Origin: Dolomedes plantarius
Lineage: Eukaryota > Arthropoda > Arachnida > Araneae > Dolomedidae
Reading direction: 5' to 3'
Assembly: GCA_907164885.2 (NCBI GenBank)
Contig: OU015496.1
Location: forward strand, 138,979,534 to 139,043,533
DNA length: 64,000 bases
Both the position numbers and the translations under genes were made by a program. Under the pieces are notes generated by a model. That model saw only the letters and a list, made by a program, of their open reading frames with translations. It made no database searches and had not been told where the DNA came from. Of the stretch, positions 1 to 11,990 are shown piece by piece. Position 1 is the first letter of the stretch; every line of letters begins with the position of its first letter.

Positions 1-77
1 TCTTCAGTGTATTTTTCTTGCCTGTCCCGCGCATGCTCATCGGGTGAAATCGATGGCCACTTTGACCATATGATTAC
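1..77 (-). CDS. possible exon at the left edge, continuing the minus-strand gene
   Basis: The first ~80 bases are richer in GC than what follows, and the minus strand is open from a potential acceptor AG (plus-strand CT at 78-79) to the window edge. It would read VIIWSKWPSISPDEHARD and onwards, in the phase required by the donor at 1923 (phase 0). The tract before this AG is a poor polypyrimidine tract, and the plus strand is also open here, so the call is weak. If real, it is the next downstream exon of the gene at 1923-5798. It could equally be a chance open stretch or belong to another feature outside the window. Confidence 0.22.
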
Positions 78-631
78 CTCCCTCCGTAGGAGTGGGTTAA
101 CTAAACAGGTGCTAAACAAACAAATGTTGTTTGTTTCATAATTATTAAGTATAAATTACCCTTATAATCCGGCTAATTAACTAGTTAGGATTTCTTCCTC
201 ACATCCGCTAGGGTGTCATCTGATAAACTAATTTGTTTGGTCATTGATTCCTGCACTAGTTTCTTACAAACAAACTACCGATAACTTATCCATCTTATCT
301 TCATAAATGAATGATATCTCATTTTCATTGCTTACAGAATATTTTAAGTAATCTAAGTTTTATTGCTGTTGTAAATTAAATAGGTGGATCATCATGGTAA
401 AATCACTAATTCAGATTTTAAAACTTTAGTTCCTTTTTTCCCAGAAATAAAACTTTCCTCCATTGTAATTCGACAGTTAGGAGTATCTAAACGCTTAGAG
501 AAATTTCAAAGAATACGTTCTCAAAATATTTCCGATTAAATTATTAAATATTCTAAATGAATTACAAAATGTCCTTAAACGAATCAAGAGTTTTATCCTT
601 TATATTTCAGATAATACTATATGATAAGTTA
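78..631. other. no gene seen (possible intron)
   Basis: AT-rich sequence without a recognisable gene or clear repeat. If the left-edge exon is real, this is intron of the minus-strand gene. Confidence 0.4.
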
Positions 632-1075
632 CACGGGGGGTTATCAAAATAATGGAAACACCTCTTGAAAAAGCCGTGTGCGATGCAAAATCCGGGTGCG
701 AGCACAGGGATACAATACGGTGAAATATGAGGATCAGCTATCTGGCAGAACCAGTACAGTCTATGTAGAACTAACTTTTGTGGAATTGATGTGCGAAATG
801 TCGGATCTAGTTGATTTTCAGTGATTCATGACAATAGGCGTGAGGCTTGTGGGTGCTTTTCTAACTAAACGGCAGAAATCGTCGGCGCATCACGAGGCAG
901 AGTATTAAAGATTATGACACAGTACAAAAATGAACGATGTGTTCGCCCTAAACGCAAAAAGTTGGGACTCACACGAAGATTCAGCAAGGGAAAGGCGGAA
1001 CCTGATACGGATTGTATGACGGAAACCTAAGACTACAGCATAGGATGCAATGCTAGAGGTGAAATAATAGTAGAG
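632..1075 (+). pseudogene. decayed Tc1-like element, 5' part with helix-turn-helix relic
   Basis: After a TA at 630-631 the sequence begins like a Tc1 terminal repeat (CACGGGGGGTTATCAAAATA). From about 800 the plus strand reads DLVDFQ, then FMTIGVRLVGAFLTKRQKS with stops and a frame change, followed by a stretch resembling the second helix-turn-helix and linker (ERRNLIRIV). This matches the N-terminal paired-like DNA-binding region of Tc1 transposases. No catalytic domain and no right-hand terminal repeat were found, so the element is truncated at about 1075. It lies in the presumed downstream intron of the minus-strand gene, in the opposite orientation, and cannot encode a functional enzyme. 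Confidence 0.6.
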
Positions 1076-1445
1076 ATCTACTCCTTGTGCAACATACCTT
1101 GAATTTCAATGTATTGAATATCATGCTTATAATTTCTCAAAGGATGTTTTTATAACACCCTTAATTAGGAATGGATGTGAATTTATATAAATAATTTAGT
1201 GGTGTAAAAGGGAAATGACCGCACTGTGTTGATAAAATTTTCGCTTCACGGGGAGTACTTGAGGCTGCTATGTATTAAGAAAAAAAATATTATTTCCCTT
1301 TTCCTCTTCTCTTGTGGTGGGAAGAGTCCAGTTGACAGTTCGAGAATTCCACCCCCCTTAGGATTGACATTTTGAGGGATTGTAATGGCTCTCTCTATAT
1401 ATAAGGGGGGGGGGTTAAGAGCTGCCCCCAAATTTTTTATTTAAA
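1076..1445. other. no gene seen; G-rich run
   Basis: AT-rich sequence with an uninterrupted G run near 1406-1415. Nothing else is recognisable. Confidence 0.4.
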
Positions 1446-1813
1446 AAATATTTTTGGTCAACTATTTACAGGTACATAAAGGCTGATAATCAAATTAAAT
1501 TGGTATTGTCAGATAGCCTGAACTTTTCTGCAAAGCGCTACAGGATTCTTTTTATAAATTTCGTCCACCGAAGGAATTTATGAGCGTTTAAAACACACTA
1601 TACCAGATTTTTCCCCGAATAATTTAGATTTTAAAGTATTAATTGCATTTAAAAAAAACGAAAAATGTACACAAATGTAAAATTTTTTTCTCTATGATGG
1701 AGTACAATTTTTAAAAAAAATTCTTTGAATCCAAGTCGGCAATCCGTGGACAAATTTTCTCCATAGGTTAACATTGAGGTGAGCAAATCCAATGGAGTTA
1801 GTACATAGCAGCC
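1446..1813. repeat. TTAA-type MITE, copy truncated at its left end
   Basis: This stretch aligns over nearly its whole length with the complete element at 15768-16188. Shared blocks include GGAATTTATGAGC, CCAAGTCGGCAATCC and CTCCATAGGTTAACATTGAG. It keeps the right terminal repeat and is followed by TTAA at 1814-1817, as the full copy is. The left terminal repeat is missing. It lies about 105 bp downstream of the splice donor of the 84-codon exon, inside the presumed intron of the minus-strand gene. Confidence 0.75.
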
Positions 1814-1922
1814 TTAAGATCCAAATTCATACATTTACATATAAACAAACTTCACAAGTAACTGATAAGCAGTATTCACGAGAGTATGGTCGATAACAGT
1901 GGGTTATATCATGCATACTTAC

Positions 1923-2174
1923 AGGAACTTTCGACTTTTTTTCTTTAATGCCATCGGGATGTTTTCGGACGGAATCATCGTCTTTCGTCTTTGATGACTG
2001 TTGACTACTTTTGTCATCTGTCTCATTCTCCTCTTGATTGCTTTCTGCAGGCGGTGCCGGGGTTGTAGTTCTAGTAGTCCGCTCAGACGGAGATGCTTCA
2101 TGTATGGTATCCGAGCGAAACTGGACACGTCTTCCCAGAAAGTTATGACGGTGTGTTCGACAGGTGCACATTTC
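1923..2174 (-). CDS. second recognised exon of an unrecognised gene (84 codons)
   Basis: An open minus-strand block bounded by a good acceptor (TTGCATGTTCTCTCAG before 2174) and a strong donor (GTAAGT, plus-strand ACTTAC at 1917-1922). It is exactly 252 bp and phase 0 at both ends, so it joins the 806-codon exon upstream without changing frame. It encodes an N-terminal EMCTCRTHRHNFLGRR, which extends the Cys/His/Arg-rich end of the upstream exon. A Ser/Thr/Pro/Glu/Asp-rich disordered stretch follows (around TTTPAPPAESNQEENETDDK) and ends in a basic KEKKSKVP. No known domain is visible. Skipping it would leave the frame intact, so alternative inclusion is possible. Splice sites are read from sequence only. 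Confidence 0.68.
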
Positions 2175-3380
2175 CTGAGAGAACATGCAAATAACAAAAC
2201 GAAAAAAATTTTAAATTTCAGTGACATTCTTTTTATGAATACAGATATTTAGATTGCATAATTAAGTTGCAGCTCCCTTCATTTATAATATCCGTTGTAC
2301 AAAACTTGCTATGGTAGAAAGAAAGGAAAGTGTATCGCTTGCTTTTTTTAAAAAAAATTGAATTGAAAAATAAAACCCAGTGGTCAAATAGAAGTCACTC
2401 AAAGCTAAACACTTTGGGCAGTAATCTGCCGAGAATTAAAAAAAAAAAAGATTTTGAGGTTTAATGCAGACCCTGTAGTGACATCTGTCGCAAGCCCTTG
2501 CAGGCCCGAATGCCTACGAAAAATTAACTGAAACTTTCGCGTAACTGGCAACATTATTGCTTAACCAGATTAAATAAGAACAATATCAAGAACAACAATA
2601 ATAATTTCAATAATTTTAACAGAATTTTGATTTGGTTTCTTAGAGGAGAGATGGGCTTCTACAAATATCTTGGCTCGTCAAACTTATATAGCATAGTCGA
2701 AAAATGCATAAAAATGTTCAGAATACATATCACAACACCAACTTGTTATGCAAAAAGTTTAGAGAAACTTAAGAATGCATGTAATAAGACCCAAAGAACT
2801 TCTAAATACTAAATCGGGGCTCACTGAGTCATCAAAGATTCATAGTTAGAAAAATTAATTTTAATATTTCAGAAAAAATTAAGGTTTATTTTGAAATTAT
2901 GTAATTATTTTCATTTAGTATAATAATTAGCCACTTTATAAGATATAATTAAAAGTATCTTTTACTCTCTAACTCATAGTATGAATTTTAAGAAACTTTT
3001 ATCATTCTGTTTGATCTCTTATCATAGATATAATGTTCTAACAAATGCAATGCTATTGTCTTACATTTGGGCTGCATTGAATTTTAGACAAGCAAGCAAA
3101 CTCAAAGCCTTAGAATTATACAGATTATTTAAAAACTAAAGAATAATAAAAATTTTCGAGTAAAGAAGATAATAGAAATAATTTTGATTGTCAATAAATA
3201 ATACAATTAGATAAGTATAAAGTGTTTGGAAGAATATTAATTAATCCCATTGTGTGCAAATTACTCGATCGTGATTTATATAATTTTGAAATTAATTAGT
3301 ATTGCATTAATGAGAATATATTTCCTTTCCCAACACTACTGTCAAATTTATACAATAACATTGAATGAAATGTAACTCAC
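2175..3380 (-). other. intron between the two exons
   Basis: A 1206-bp AT-rich intron on the minus strand with GT at 3380-3379 and AG at 2176-2175. The donor reads CGA then GTGAGT. No gene or transposon was recognised inside it. Confidence 0.6.
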
Positions 3381-5798
3381 TCGTACTGGCGACATGCCTC
3401 GAAGAGATGCTCTGCCGTAAGCATAGTCTTTAACATACATTGCCCAACATTCATCACAAGAACATAATGAAGATCCATAAAACGTGCTCTCATCTGAGAC
3501 GGAACGTCGAAAATTGTGATGACGTCGGAAATGATCCTCATTGATAAACCGGTGTCTTGAATGCCGAGATCGTGTCGATGGGGTGTTAGATCGGACAGTG
3601 CCTCTTTTACTTCGCAGTCGTCTGAGGAGTTCTTTTTCTTCCCAAGAAAGATCTGAATTCCAACTGTCCGAATGTTTGCCTCTATGCAAATGCTTAGCAC
3701 CAGTCAAACCATCATAGTAATCGTCACACTGGCTCCTCTTCAGTGATATGCTATCGTCATGAGTTCGCCTGCAATTTTTGCAAGTCTTTTTATTAATAGA
3801 TTTCAGTTTTTTATCTTTACGACTTTTTTTAGGTGGATTAGGACCCGCAGTTGCTTCATCAGTGGGGTTACCTGGAGTAGCATCTTGAGTAGTTTCTGAG
3901 GATATTTGGTCCCCTCTTGTAATTCCACTGTCTTCGGAGTGTGATCTTAAGTTATCGTTTTCGCTCGTTAAAAATGCTTTAGGAGATGCTTTTGAAAGGC
4001 TTGACTTCTTTTTCTGCACTGGAGAATTAGGTACTCTTTTGGGGTCACTGCTAACACTGTTTTTCTGCGAATTGTTAGAAGTCATTTCTAGCTTTGGGTT
4101 CGGGGCTGGTGATTCTTTTTTAACAGGAGAACTGTCTTTAGAAGTTTGGGGCTGGGATTCACTTAGTTTAGTTTCTGGTTTATTTTTTACGACATTTTCA
4201 TCTTTATGAAGAGAAGATTTTAGCTCCCTTAAAGGTTTAGTTTGTGGTGTTTGATTTTCAATTTTGGGCTCTTTATCGCTATTCCGCTCAACAGGTAAAT
4301 CCTTAATTGTGGGATTTTTGCTGTCAGTGGACATTCGTTCGACCGTTTCTTTGAACGGCGGTTCTTTGATCTTTATACTGGTTTCATTTTGAGGGTTTCT
4401 TTCTTCTATTGCTTTAAGTTTGTTAGAAGAGGTGGTTCGGGTTCTTTCAAGGGAGGAATCTGATCGGGTTTTACCCGCTTCAGTTTCTTTTGGGTTATCT
4501 GTATTATCTTTTACTTTATTCGACGTAGATGACACATTGCTAAATTTGCGTTCTTTTGCTATCTTCCCATGTAAACTGCTTTCGTTTTTTTTAAGTTGTT
4601 CTAGTGGAGGGGGAGGAGGAAATTTAAAAATATTCGATAAAGCTTCTTTCTCTACTTCAGTTTTTTTCGATGCATTAGATTGAATCGGAGGATTAATTGC
4701 TTTTGGCATGTCGTTTTTCTCCACTTTTGACTTTTTATGGATATCATCATCCTTTTTAGTTGAAGAACTAGGTATATTTTTCTTTTCGAAGTTTGCAACA
4801 TTCTTAACCGTACTATCAGTTTCTGCTGGAGGATCAAACAAATTTATTTTATCGGGTTTTCCCGTTTTGGGAACTGCTTTGTCATTTTCTGTTGTTGAAC
4901 CTTGGAATTTTTTTATTAATTCATCAATTGCTCTAGCCCTTAATTTCGCAGGTTTTTCTGGAGCTTCTGATTGCTTACTCAGTTCTGGCGGGTTTGATGA
5001 CGCAGGACTTTCTTTATCAAATTTTTTAGGTGTTGAAGTGGGTTTAGGATTATTGCTTTCTAATTTGCTAGTTTTGTTCTGTGTTTTCCCAGTCTCGTTA
5101 ACATTTTGCACCACTGTAGGTTTTAAGATAGAAGTCTGAGGTACATCTCTTTTATCTACAGTATTATTAGCAGGAGGCTTAGTTTGTTTTATGGCACTTG
5201 TTGATGGTTGGTCTGATATCCTCATGTCTTCACTTTTTATTACAGTAGTTTTTGATTTGTCTTTGGACGAGATATCATTTGTGTCTTTTTCTTGCGGAGG
5301 GGATTCAGATGAAGCGAGGTTAGCGTCTTTATTTTTCAAGTCGTTTGAGAGATCATCCTTCTTTAAGTTTTCTGCCTCTGAAACAGCTTTAGAAGATAAT
5401 AAGCTTTTATCATTTTCATCAGTTATTTTGGTTTTTGGAATAGTCTCTTCGCTGACAGTTTCTGCTTCTTTTTCAACAGTTGCTACATCTTTTGGAACAG
5501 TCTCTGCGATATCATTTTCTCTTGAAGGAACAGAGATATCAATGAGCTCATTTACTACAGGTGCATCACTTACATTCTGATTTTGTTCGTTACCTCTTTG
5601 GAGAGCACTCTGATTTTGCTCTTCGGATGTTAAATCTGAGGGTCTGTTGGAAGAAGAGATTGACGAGTCACTGTCTTCAAACAATGGATTAATTGTCGAG
5701 GGTTCCTCGAAATGGATGTCACCATCTTCTGGAAGCAATGGAGGTTTCTTGCGGTGGGCTTTCCAGTGGCCCAGCAGTAGCTTCAGCATCCCTGCTTC
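3381..5798 (-). CDS. very large exon of an unrecognised, mostly disordered protein (806 codons)
   Basis: An uninterrupted 2418-bp minus-strand block in an AT-rich region, bounded by acceptor TTTGACACAG (exon starts at 5798) and donor GTGAGT (exon ends at 3381), phase 0 on both sides. The first ATG is at 5789-5787 ([15 protein letters not shown]), so translation may start there or the block may be internal. The basic start followed by [20 protein letters not shown] could be a juxtamembrane tail, but no membrane segment is present. Residues ~20-665 are low-complexity, rich in Ser, Lys, Pro, Thr, Glu and Asn, with a short proline run ([10 protein letters not shown]) near 390. The last 130 residues differ: a CKNC motif near 673, an Arg/His/Ser-rich stretch and CSCDEC near 779. 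I recognise no family. A scaffold or cytoplasmic tail is a guess. Confidence 0.75.
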
Positions 5799-5818
5799 CT
5801 GTGTCAAATGAAATTAAA

Positions 5819-5983
<165 letters not shown>

Positions 5984-6736
5984 ATTTCAGAAAAATTTTT
6001 TAAAGGGTTATAACAATATAATATTACATTTAAGGTGTTTTATATGATACAAATAATAATACTTGCATTATTTTTTTAACTAAAGGATAATGTAAAGTTA
6101 ATTAAAAGTTTCTCTTTGCATTTGCAGAGCTTTTCTATCTAAATGTTAAAAAATATTTTTGTTGTTTGACTTCGCATTTTTAAATTAGAAATGATTATAG
6201 TGGTTGAATTATGCTGAAATCATTGCCTTGGTAATCCATCCTGGTTCCTCCCTTACAATAGGAAACGACATTCCCTTACTCTTGCAAGCCCTGGTAGACC
6301 AGGGACGTATCTTTCCTGTTAAATTTCCCAAGCTTCCTTGAAGCAGTGCCTACTCTCTGGATTTGGGCAAAGGGGGTCAATCCATTACGCAGGAGAGGGT
6401 GAGCTTTTTTTTCTCTGTCTAATATCCATATATCTCTACTTTTAATTTCAGTAATTTTTGTTTCATCTACGCTTGTTTAGCCTTTACATATTTTTACTCG
6501 TTTGTGCATAAATAGAAAGAAAAAGAGTGAGAGTAATTATGCCCAGTCACTTTGGAAAGAGTGATTACATATCACTAATCTTTAATACAGCAAAAGTTGA
6601 TGATTGAAAAAAAATTCAGCTTCATCGAAAAAAAATTAATAAATGAATAAAAATCTGTTCAGGCCATATTCTGTGTCGTAGGTCTGAAAAGGATGAAATA
6701 TATGTGGAATGAAATTAAAAATCTGGGTGTTCTTCA
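5984..6736. other. no gene seen
   Basis: AT-rich with a moderately GC-richer patch at about 6220-6400 that may be an old repeat. No open frame or terminal repeat is supported. Confidence 0.4.
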
Positions 6737-6905
6737 CGGCGCTATAATTGCTCAAGTAATACGTAACCGGCTTCGAAAATAAGAGACACGGGTCCAACAC
6801 CCGGTTTTAGCAGACCTCGAGACAGTTAGAGATTTTAATAAGTAGTGAGTGCTAGGTTGGGACTCTACGGAGAGGGGGAGTTCGAATAAAGATCGTAGAT
6901 TTAAA
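6737..6905 (+). repeat. possible tRNA-derived SINE relic
   Basis: A box-like TGCTCAAGTAATACGTAACCGG is followed at tRNA spacing by a B box-like ACGGGTCCAACACCCGG, then an unrelated tail. The layout is that of a tRNA-derived SINE. The boxes are diverged and no second copy was found here. Confidence 0.4.
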
Positions 6906-9003
6906 ATTCACTACAATTATACCCTCCTCCTATTTTTAATATTTTCCATGTGCAGCGCTTGTAAAAACGTAGTTTATGCATATGCATAAAATCTTAAGCT
7001 TTTCTTTTAAGAATGATATAAAACGAGACAAAGGTTTAAATTGCACAAAAAGTTAAAATGTTCATAGGCACATTTTTTTTTTCAATTATCGAGCACTAGG
7101 AAAGGTTTAAGGAATTTTCATATATTTAGAAACACATAAAACAACAATTTTTTTTTCAATCTCTTTCCTCATAAACTGGAGGAAAAAATTACCCTTTTCC
7201 GTTACTGTATATTTATGATATCTTTTAATACCTCTGTCATAGATAGATTACCCTCATTTAGTTACATATCCATAGGTCCAAATAAACCAGTTTAGCATTC
7301 TCATCACAGGAACACCATTTCCTGTGTTGATTGTTCTCTGGATCATTAAGCGATTTTTCAAAGTATCTTTGCCCATTAAGAGTCGTAATCGTCACATCAA
7401 AGGACTTTGCATAAAAATAGGGGATACTTTGAAGACTAGTTTACAACCATGGGTAACCTAATTCATATTTCCTTTGAGTTGAGGAGATATAAGCCAACTT
7501 AGAGAAGGAAAGTGTTTCATATCAACTTATCAATGTCCAATGCGAAATGTTCCAAATTTGAAATGACACTTTACCTTTCATTCGTAGTCATTCAAATTAA
7601 GATCTGTTCATAATGATATACGATACATAGTTCGCTTCTGTCCCAGTTTCTTCTATAAAGAATGGACCCTTTCAGTCTAGCGGTCATTTTAATTAACATC
7701 ATCTCTTTATAAAAATATTCTAACGGGAAGCAAAATAACGCGGGAAGAAATACTTGAAAAGGTGTGGTAGAATGTCGAACAACCACACCCGATGGGAAAA
7801 AAATCGTGAGCAAACCTACGCTTCACCTTTACATAGCACCTACTCTATCGTTTCCATATCTAACCAACAGCGCGTACAGCTTATGGGTCACATACCTTAA
7901 GCGTTCTTCAATTACATAATATGCAGTTTCATGGCTTGTTGGGTCAGTGATTGATAATTGAATGCAATGGTTTCACAAATGGACATCTGTATGTCAGGGA
8001 TGTCCATTTGCTTTGCAGAAAATAAGTGAGTTTTTTCAAAGGCATTTCATTTCGGCCTCACAATTTTAATTAAGAAATAGGTCATAAAGCATTTTGAAAA
8101 TTTGATAGTTGCAGGGATGTAGATACAAAAGTCATGCATAATGGATTCATTTTTTTAAAGCCTCATTTCTTTTTAAATGCATTCTTAACGAGTGTTAGAG
8201 TACTTTTCCTTGCATTATGTATAATTTTTAAAGCGTGTAAGGAAATTAATTTTTCAGACGGGGTAACATTTAATAATCTGTAGTCTATTTTAAAGAGACT
8301 TATCCATCTGTGCACAGCCCATAGTGATAAAAATGTTCTGCATCTCTTATTTACTATTATAAATATTTAATTATAAAACAGATATATATGGAGATTTAAT
8401 TGTGGTTATTTGAGTAGTATTTATCTTAAATTTTCAACAAAAAAAGATAAATATTTTCAAAGCATTCAATTTTTATCGTTTTTTAAAAAAACATTGTTGT
8501 GCAACCTCTGAATGTCTTTTTAACTTGATAAAAACCTGAGTAAAAAAGAAACATCGCATTGTATATATTTCATAAAGTAGTTCAATAACCTGCTTTAACT
8601 TCTAAAACCTCCTCTGCAGTTACCTATTAAGGAAATGGGTGAGGTAAAATGCAAACTAGTCTTGCCCTTATAACCCTCAGAGAATGTATTTTTCTTATTA
8701 CAAAACTTTTCTTTCAGACAGCTCTAACTTTTAACTATTGATTATATGTTGCTTCTATGACCCTAAACTATCAAATATGTGTGCTGTTTTTTCAGCTGAA
8801 GTGCAATAATAGAAAAGATTATATAACTTAGGTTTGATGTCCATGAGTACTTAAAATTGGTTATGTAATTTAAGCTCAGATGTGATTTAGGTTAAATTAT
8901 GACAGATTTTTCAGAATAAAGTTTGTTATTTTTCCTGATACAACTATTAGGTGTCTCCAATAGTTGAAATGATAACTGATTGGGAGAGACTAATGGTCTA
9001 ATT
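6906..9003. other. no gene seen; one short hairpin
   Basis: About 2 kb of AT-rich sequence with no supported gene. At 7976-8010 there is a perfect 12-bp inverted repeat (CAAATGGACATC) with an 11-nt loop. The last 8 bases (8996-9003, GTCTAATT) are the target duplication of the following hAT-type element. Confidence 0.45.
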
Positions 9004-9274
9004 TACGGGTGGTCAAATTGTGGCCCGCTACAGATTTTTTTTTCTGCCCCTCCAAGACAGCCATAAAACTTGCCAAAGACAGCCAAAAACTAAGACAGTC
9101 AGAAAAACTGCCAATATTTTATTTAATTTACATTTATTTATTTTATGATACAATTTATACCTTTTCTGAAATGCAAAGTTAACTTATAAATGCAATAATT
9201 TTAAAAGATGCAGCCCTCCGGTAACCTCCGCTTCCACAAAGCGGTCCCTGAGCCAAAACAATTGCTCATCCCTG
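9004..9274. mobile_element. non-autonomous hAT-type element
   Basis: A 271-bp insert flanked by an exact 8-bp duplication, GTCTAATT at 8996-9003 and 9275-9282. Eight bases is the target size used by hAT transposases. The ends are imperfect inverted repeats related to CAGGGRTGRSCAAWTTG, followed by GTGGCCCGC. No coding capacity remains. Confidence 0.75.
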
Positions 9275-9360
9275 GTCTAATTGAAAAAAAAAAAGTCAAA
9301 ACATTCATTGATTACTCAAATTATACAAGTTCCGTTTGAAGCACTACGGTCATTTTTAGC

Positions 9361-9506
9361 TACACGAGGGTAAATTAGACCTGGACCTACTGCTTAAGGC
9401 CAGTTCTGAACGGCTACAAATATCCATGTCAACAAAGGGACTCGAACCCATGGACTCTGGTACCAAATGCCAGGACCCTAGCCATTCATTCGGTCATCAT
9501 CCGGCT
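9361..9506 (-). repeat. tRNA-derived SINE (same family as 56438-56605)
   Basis: On the minus strand the copy reads an A box-like GACCGAATGAATGGCTAGGG, then a B box-like GGGTTCGAGTCCC, then a tail with GTAGCCGTTCAGAACTGGCC and TTAAGCAGTAGG. The plus-strand copy at 56438 has the same head and tail, so this is a dispersed SINE family and not a tRNA gene. Confidence 0.75.
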
Positions 9507-9689
9507 GAGATTTTATAAAAACTTAAACACTTGTTTGAAATTATCGGTACTTTTCTGTTAGCTGGCCGCAATAGGCGTTAGCCCAACAAGTATCGAAATT
9601 GCATGAAAAGTTGCCAGCCAGACTATGAAAATGGTTAAATAGATAATAAGATAAGCAAAATTTTGGAGTAGCAATGTCACACACTAAAC

Positions 9690-10017
9690 GTTGGAAGAAG
9701 ATGGAGGATCAGATGATATTAATCATGGTAGAGAACTTAACTAAGTTCAGAGGCTCAGCTAAATAACCTCGAAAACTGCAAATTCGAGTGAATTAAAATA
9801 GGAAACTAATTAGAAACCACATAGTATACTTGTTTTCTTCCAAACCGCATAAAAGATTGAGAGATTATAGTGGAACACGTAAAGGCAATATAAAAAACAT
9901 TGAGGAGTGGCACGCCACCATTTGCAATCGTACCTAGCTGAATTTATGTAGCGATGACACAAAAAAGGGGTCTTTTTCAAGACAGTTTCAAGGGCATTAA
10001 AGATTTTTGGCTCCCCA
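9690..10017 (+). pseudogene. Merlin/IS1595-like (ISXO2-type) transposase relic, C-terminal part
   Basis: The plus strand, read with stops, gives KIERL, WNT, RQYKKH and then GVARHHLQSYLAEFM. This matches the C-terminal end of ISXO2/IS1595-type DDE transposases, where an N(K/T)IER(L/S)W block is followed by a YLAEFMWR block. Upstream, INHGREL resembles the VNHS block that precedes it. At least three tryptophan positions of the family are stop codons here, and the frame ends in IKDFW before a stop near 10012. A related C-terminal end (IKDFWPPK) occurs in the MITE at 53889-54479. The N-terminal zinc ribbon and the first catalytic residues are not visible. Confidence 0.5.
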
Positions 10018-11009
10018 ACTAAATATTTACTTAATGAATAAAATTCATGTATGCTTATATGTTTTGTTCATTAAAGTTTACGAATCACGAGAGTTGCAGT
10101 TAATAAATACCTGAAAATGCGACTTGTGAACCATATTTGGCGATTTATCACTTGCGAACGACTAACGGAAAAAGTACTATATTATTTTTGGGGGTTTTAT
10201 TACAGGCGATCTACTGATATTTCCGTTTTAGAAAGGTTCTCACAAACTAAAGTTCATGGAAAACCATCAGAACAACTAAATTTATAATCTAGTCATTGAG
10301 TAATTTCTGAGTTACCTACTATGCATTAAGACACCATGTTATCTACTCTTAAATTATAGGAGAACATTTCATAAAGTGAAACTCAATACAGCAAGTAGAT
10401 TATGATGAGAATTTAGATTTAAGTTAATATGTTTCTGAAACCGTCTGCCGCATTGGGAAAAAAATAACATGTTTCTACATTTGCTAAAGTTCAATTATCA
10501 AAAAATTTCATTCAAATTAACTACAGAAGTTGCAGATCAATTTATTCATCTAAAATATTTCAAATCGATTGTTAAAGAGAAATTTTCAAGCAAGGATAAA
10601 AATGTTTCTCTTAAATCACTTTTTTCTCCTATTTCCCTGGAATGTCACAACTTATAACAATTACATTGCATTTGAACATATCTATAGGGACCATCCTTAG
10701 GAACTCAAACGTTAGACACTTGGTAGGGTTTCATAGTATAAGAAGTTCACTGTCTAAGAATTTTTCGAACAGTGAAAAGGAATATTTTTCATAAGTCACA
10801 TCCTGCACAGTGAACGCATTTAAACATTAGAACATAATGCTATACAATCTCTAATTTCGGAAATAGCCCTAAATTAAACACCATTATAAAAATTTTAAAA
10901 GCATCTGTGAACACAAATAGTCTTTTAGTGCTTTTTAGCGTCCTTCAGTTTGATAGGATACGGTAAAATGTTTTATTTTTAGAATTAATAATCTAAACTT
11001 CCCCAATGA
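10018..11009. other. no gene seen
   Basis: AT-rich. A 62-codon open frame at 10469-10657 has no recognisable features and is probably chance. Confidence 0.4.
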
Positions 11010-11650
11010 TCCTGTAGCGTATTGGAAGTATGGTTTTTTTTCCCAAGACCCCACAGAGTGCACGACACACAGCTGTGTGTTTATCGGGGTAGTATTTTTT
11101 CAGTTCCCGCCGTTTTTAAACACGTGCAAGAATTTCTGGCCTGAAAGCTAATACCGGGTGTAGCGGTTTCTCTAACAACATTTGAGGATAATTGTTTGGA
11201 AAAATAGAGACGTTGGCCATCACGATCGTAAAGCTGTCTTCCTAGCGATACTGGAATGTAATATAAGGTTTCGGAATTAGGAAGAGCTGTCAGCCGATTA
11301 TCTGCCGGCCCTCCGATTATCTGCCGATTATCTGCCGATTATCTGCCGGTTTGGTGAGAAAACGAATTCTAAGAAGACGGACCCCGTGTGCCAAGCCGAG
11401 AGGGAGAGTCTTGGTGTTTTTTTCAGGAGACGTTGCTTAGAATACGCCCTGAGTGGACGTGTTTTTTTTTAGGCTCCTGTGTTTTTGGGCCTGAATGGGT
11501 CCCGGAGCGCGTATTGTAAATCTGCACGTAAATTAAGTGAATATGTCTAAAGTGTCTAATGTTTAATTTCTTTTTGTTAATAAACTGTTGAGTTTTTGTT
11601 TTAAAAATTGGCCTTCGCTTTTTAATTAGGACTCTGCCTTTTTTTAAGCA
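11010..11650 (+). repeat. LTR-like segment with an 11-bp minisatellite
   Basis: A GC-richer block resembling a solo LTR: TATAAG near 11263, a polyadenylation signal AATAAA near 11580 followed by a T-rich end, and no coding frame. Units of CCGATTATCTG occur at 11294, then three in direct succession at 11313, 11324 and 11335. No TG/CA boundaries with a target duplication could be fixed, and no second LTR or internal retroelement genes were seen, so this is only a candidate. Confidence 0.3.
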
Positions 11651-11990
11651 TGGATCCAATAGTTGTGTATTTTTTTATGAAATCCTCAGAGAATAGTCTT
11701 AAACTTTTACCGTGACGCCACAATTCTAATGATCAAATCATTTGGAAACATTATGCACTTTATTTGCTTCAAACTGTATTGATGAGTCATTAAAGTTTAA
11801 GGGACATACATGACCTTTCCAAATAATGAAGACGGTTTTACTTTGCCGAGATCTGATGCATCTTAGTGAAATGGATGCCAAAATCAGGCAACTACTTAAA
11901 TGATTTGCTCAAAGTTTGATAATCGACTAGCTGCTACATATTAAAATAATATACAGATTTTGTCAGTTCACAGATTGGTTCACAGATTTA
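11651..11990. other. no gene seen
   Basis: AT-rich flank. It ends in the TA target (11989-11990) of the next element. Confidence 0.4.

Noticed and set aside
4420..5580. Plus-strand open frames of 87-143 codons opposite the large exon
   Set aside because: They are antisense to the 806-codon exon, consist of Ser/Phe/Leu-rich mirror composition and have no independent signals.
11010..11650. Complete LTR retrotransposon at 11.0-11.6 kb or 18.2-18.5 kb
   Set aside because: There are no paired LTRs and no gag/pol frames nearby. Kept as LTR-like segments at low confidence.
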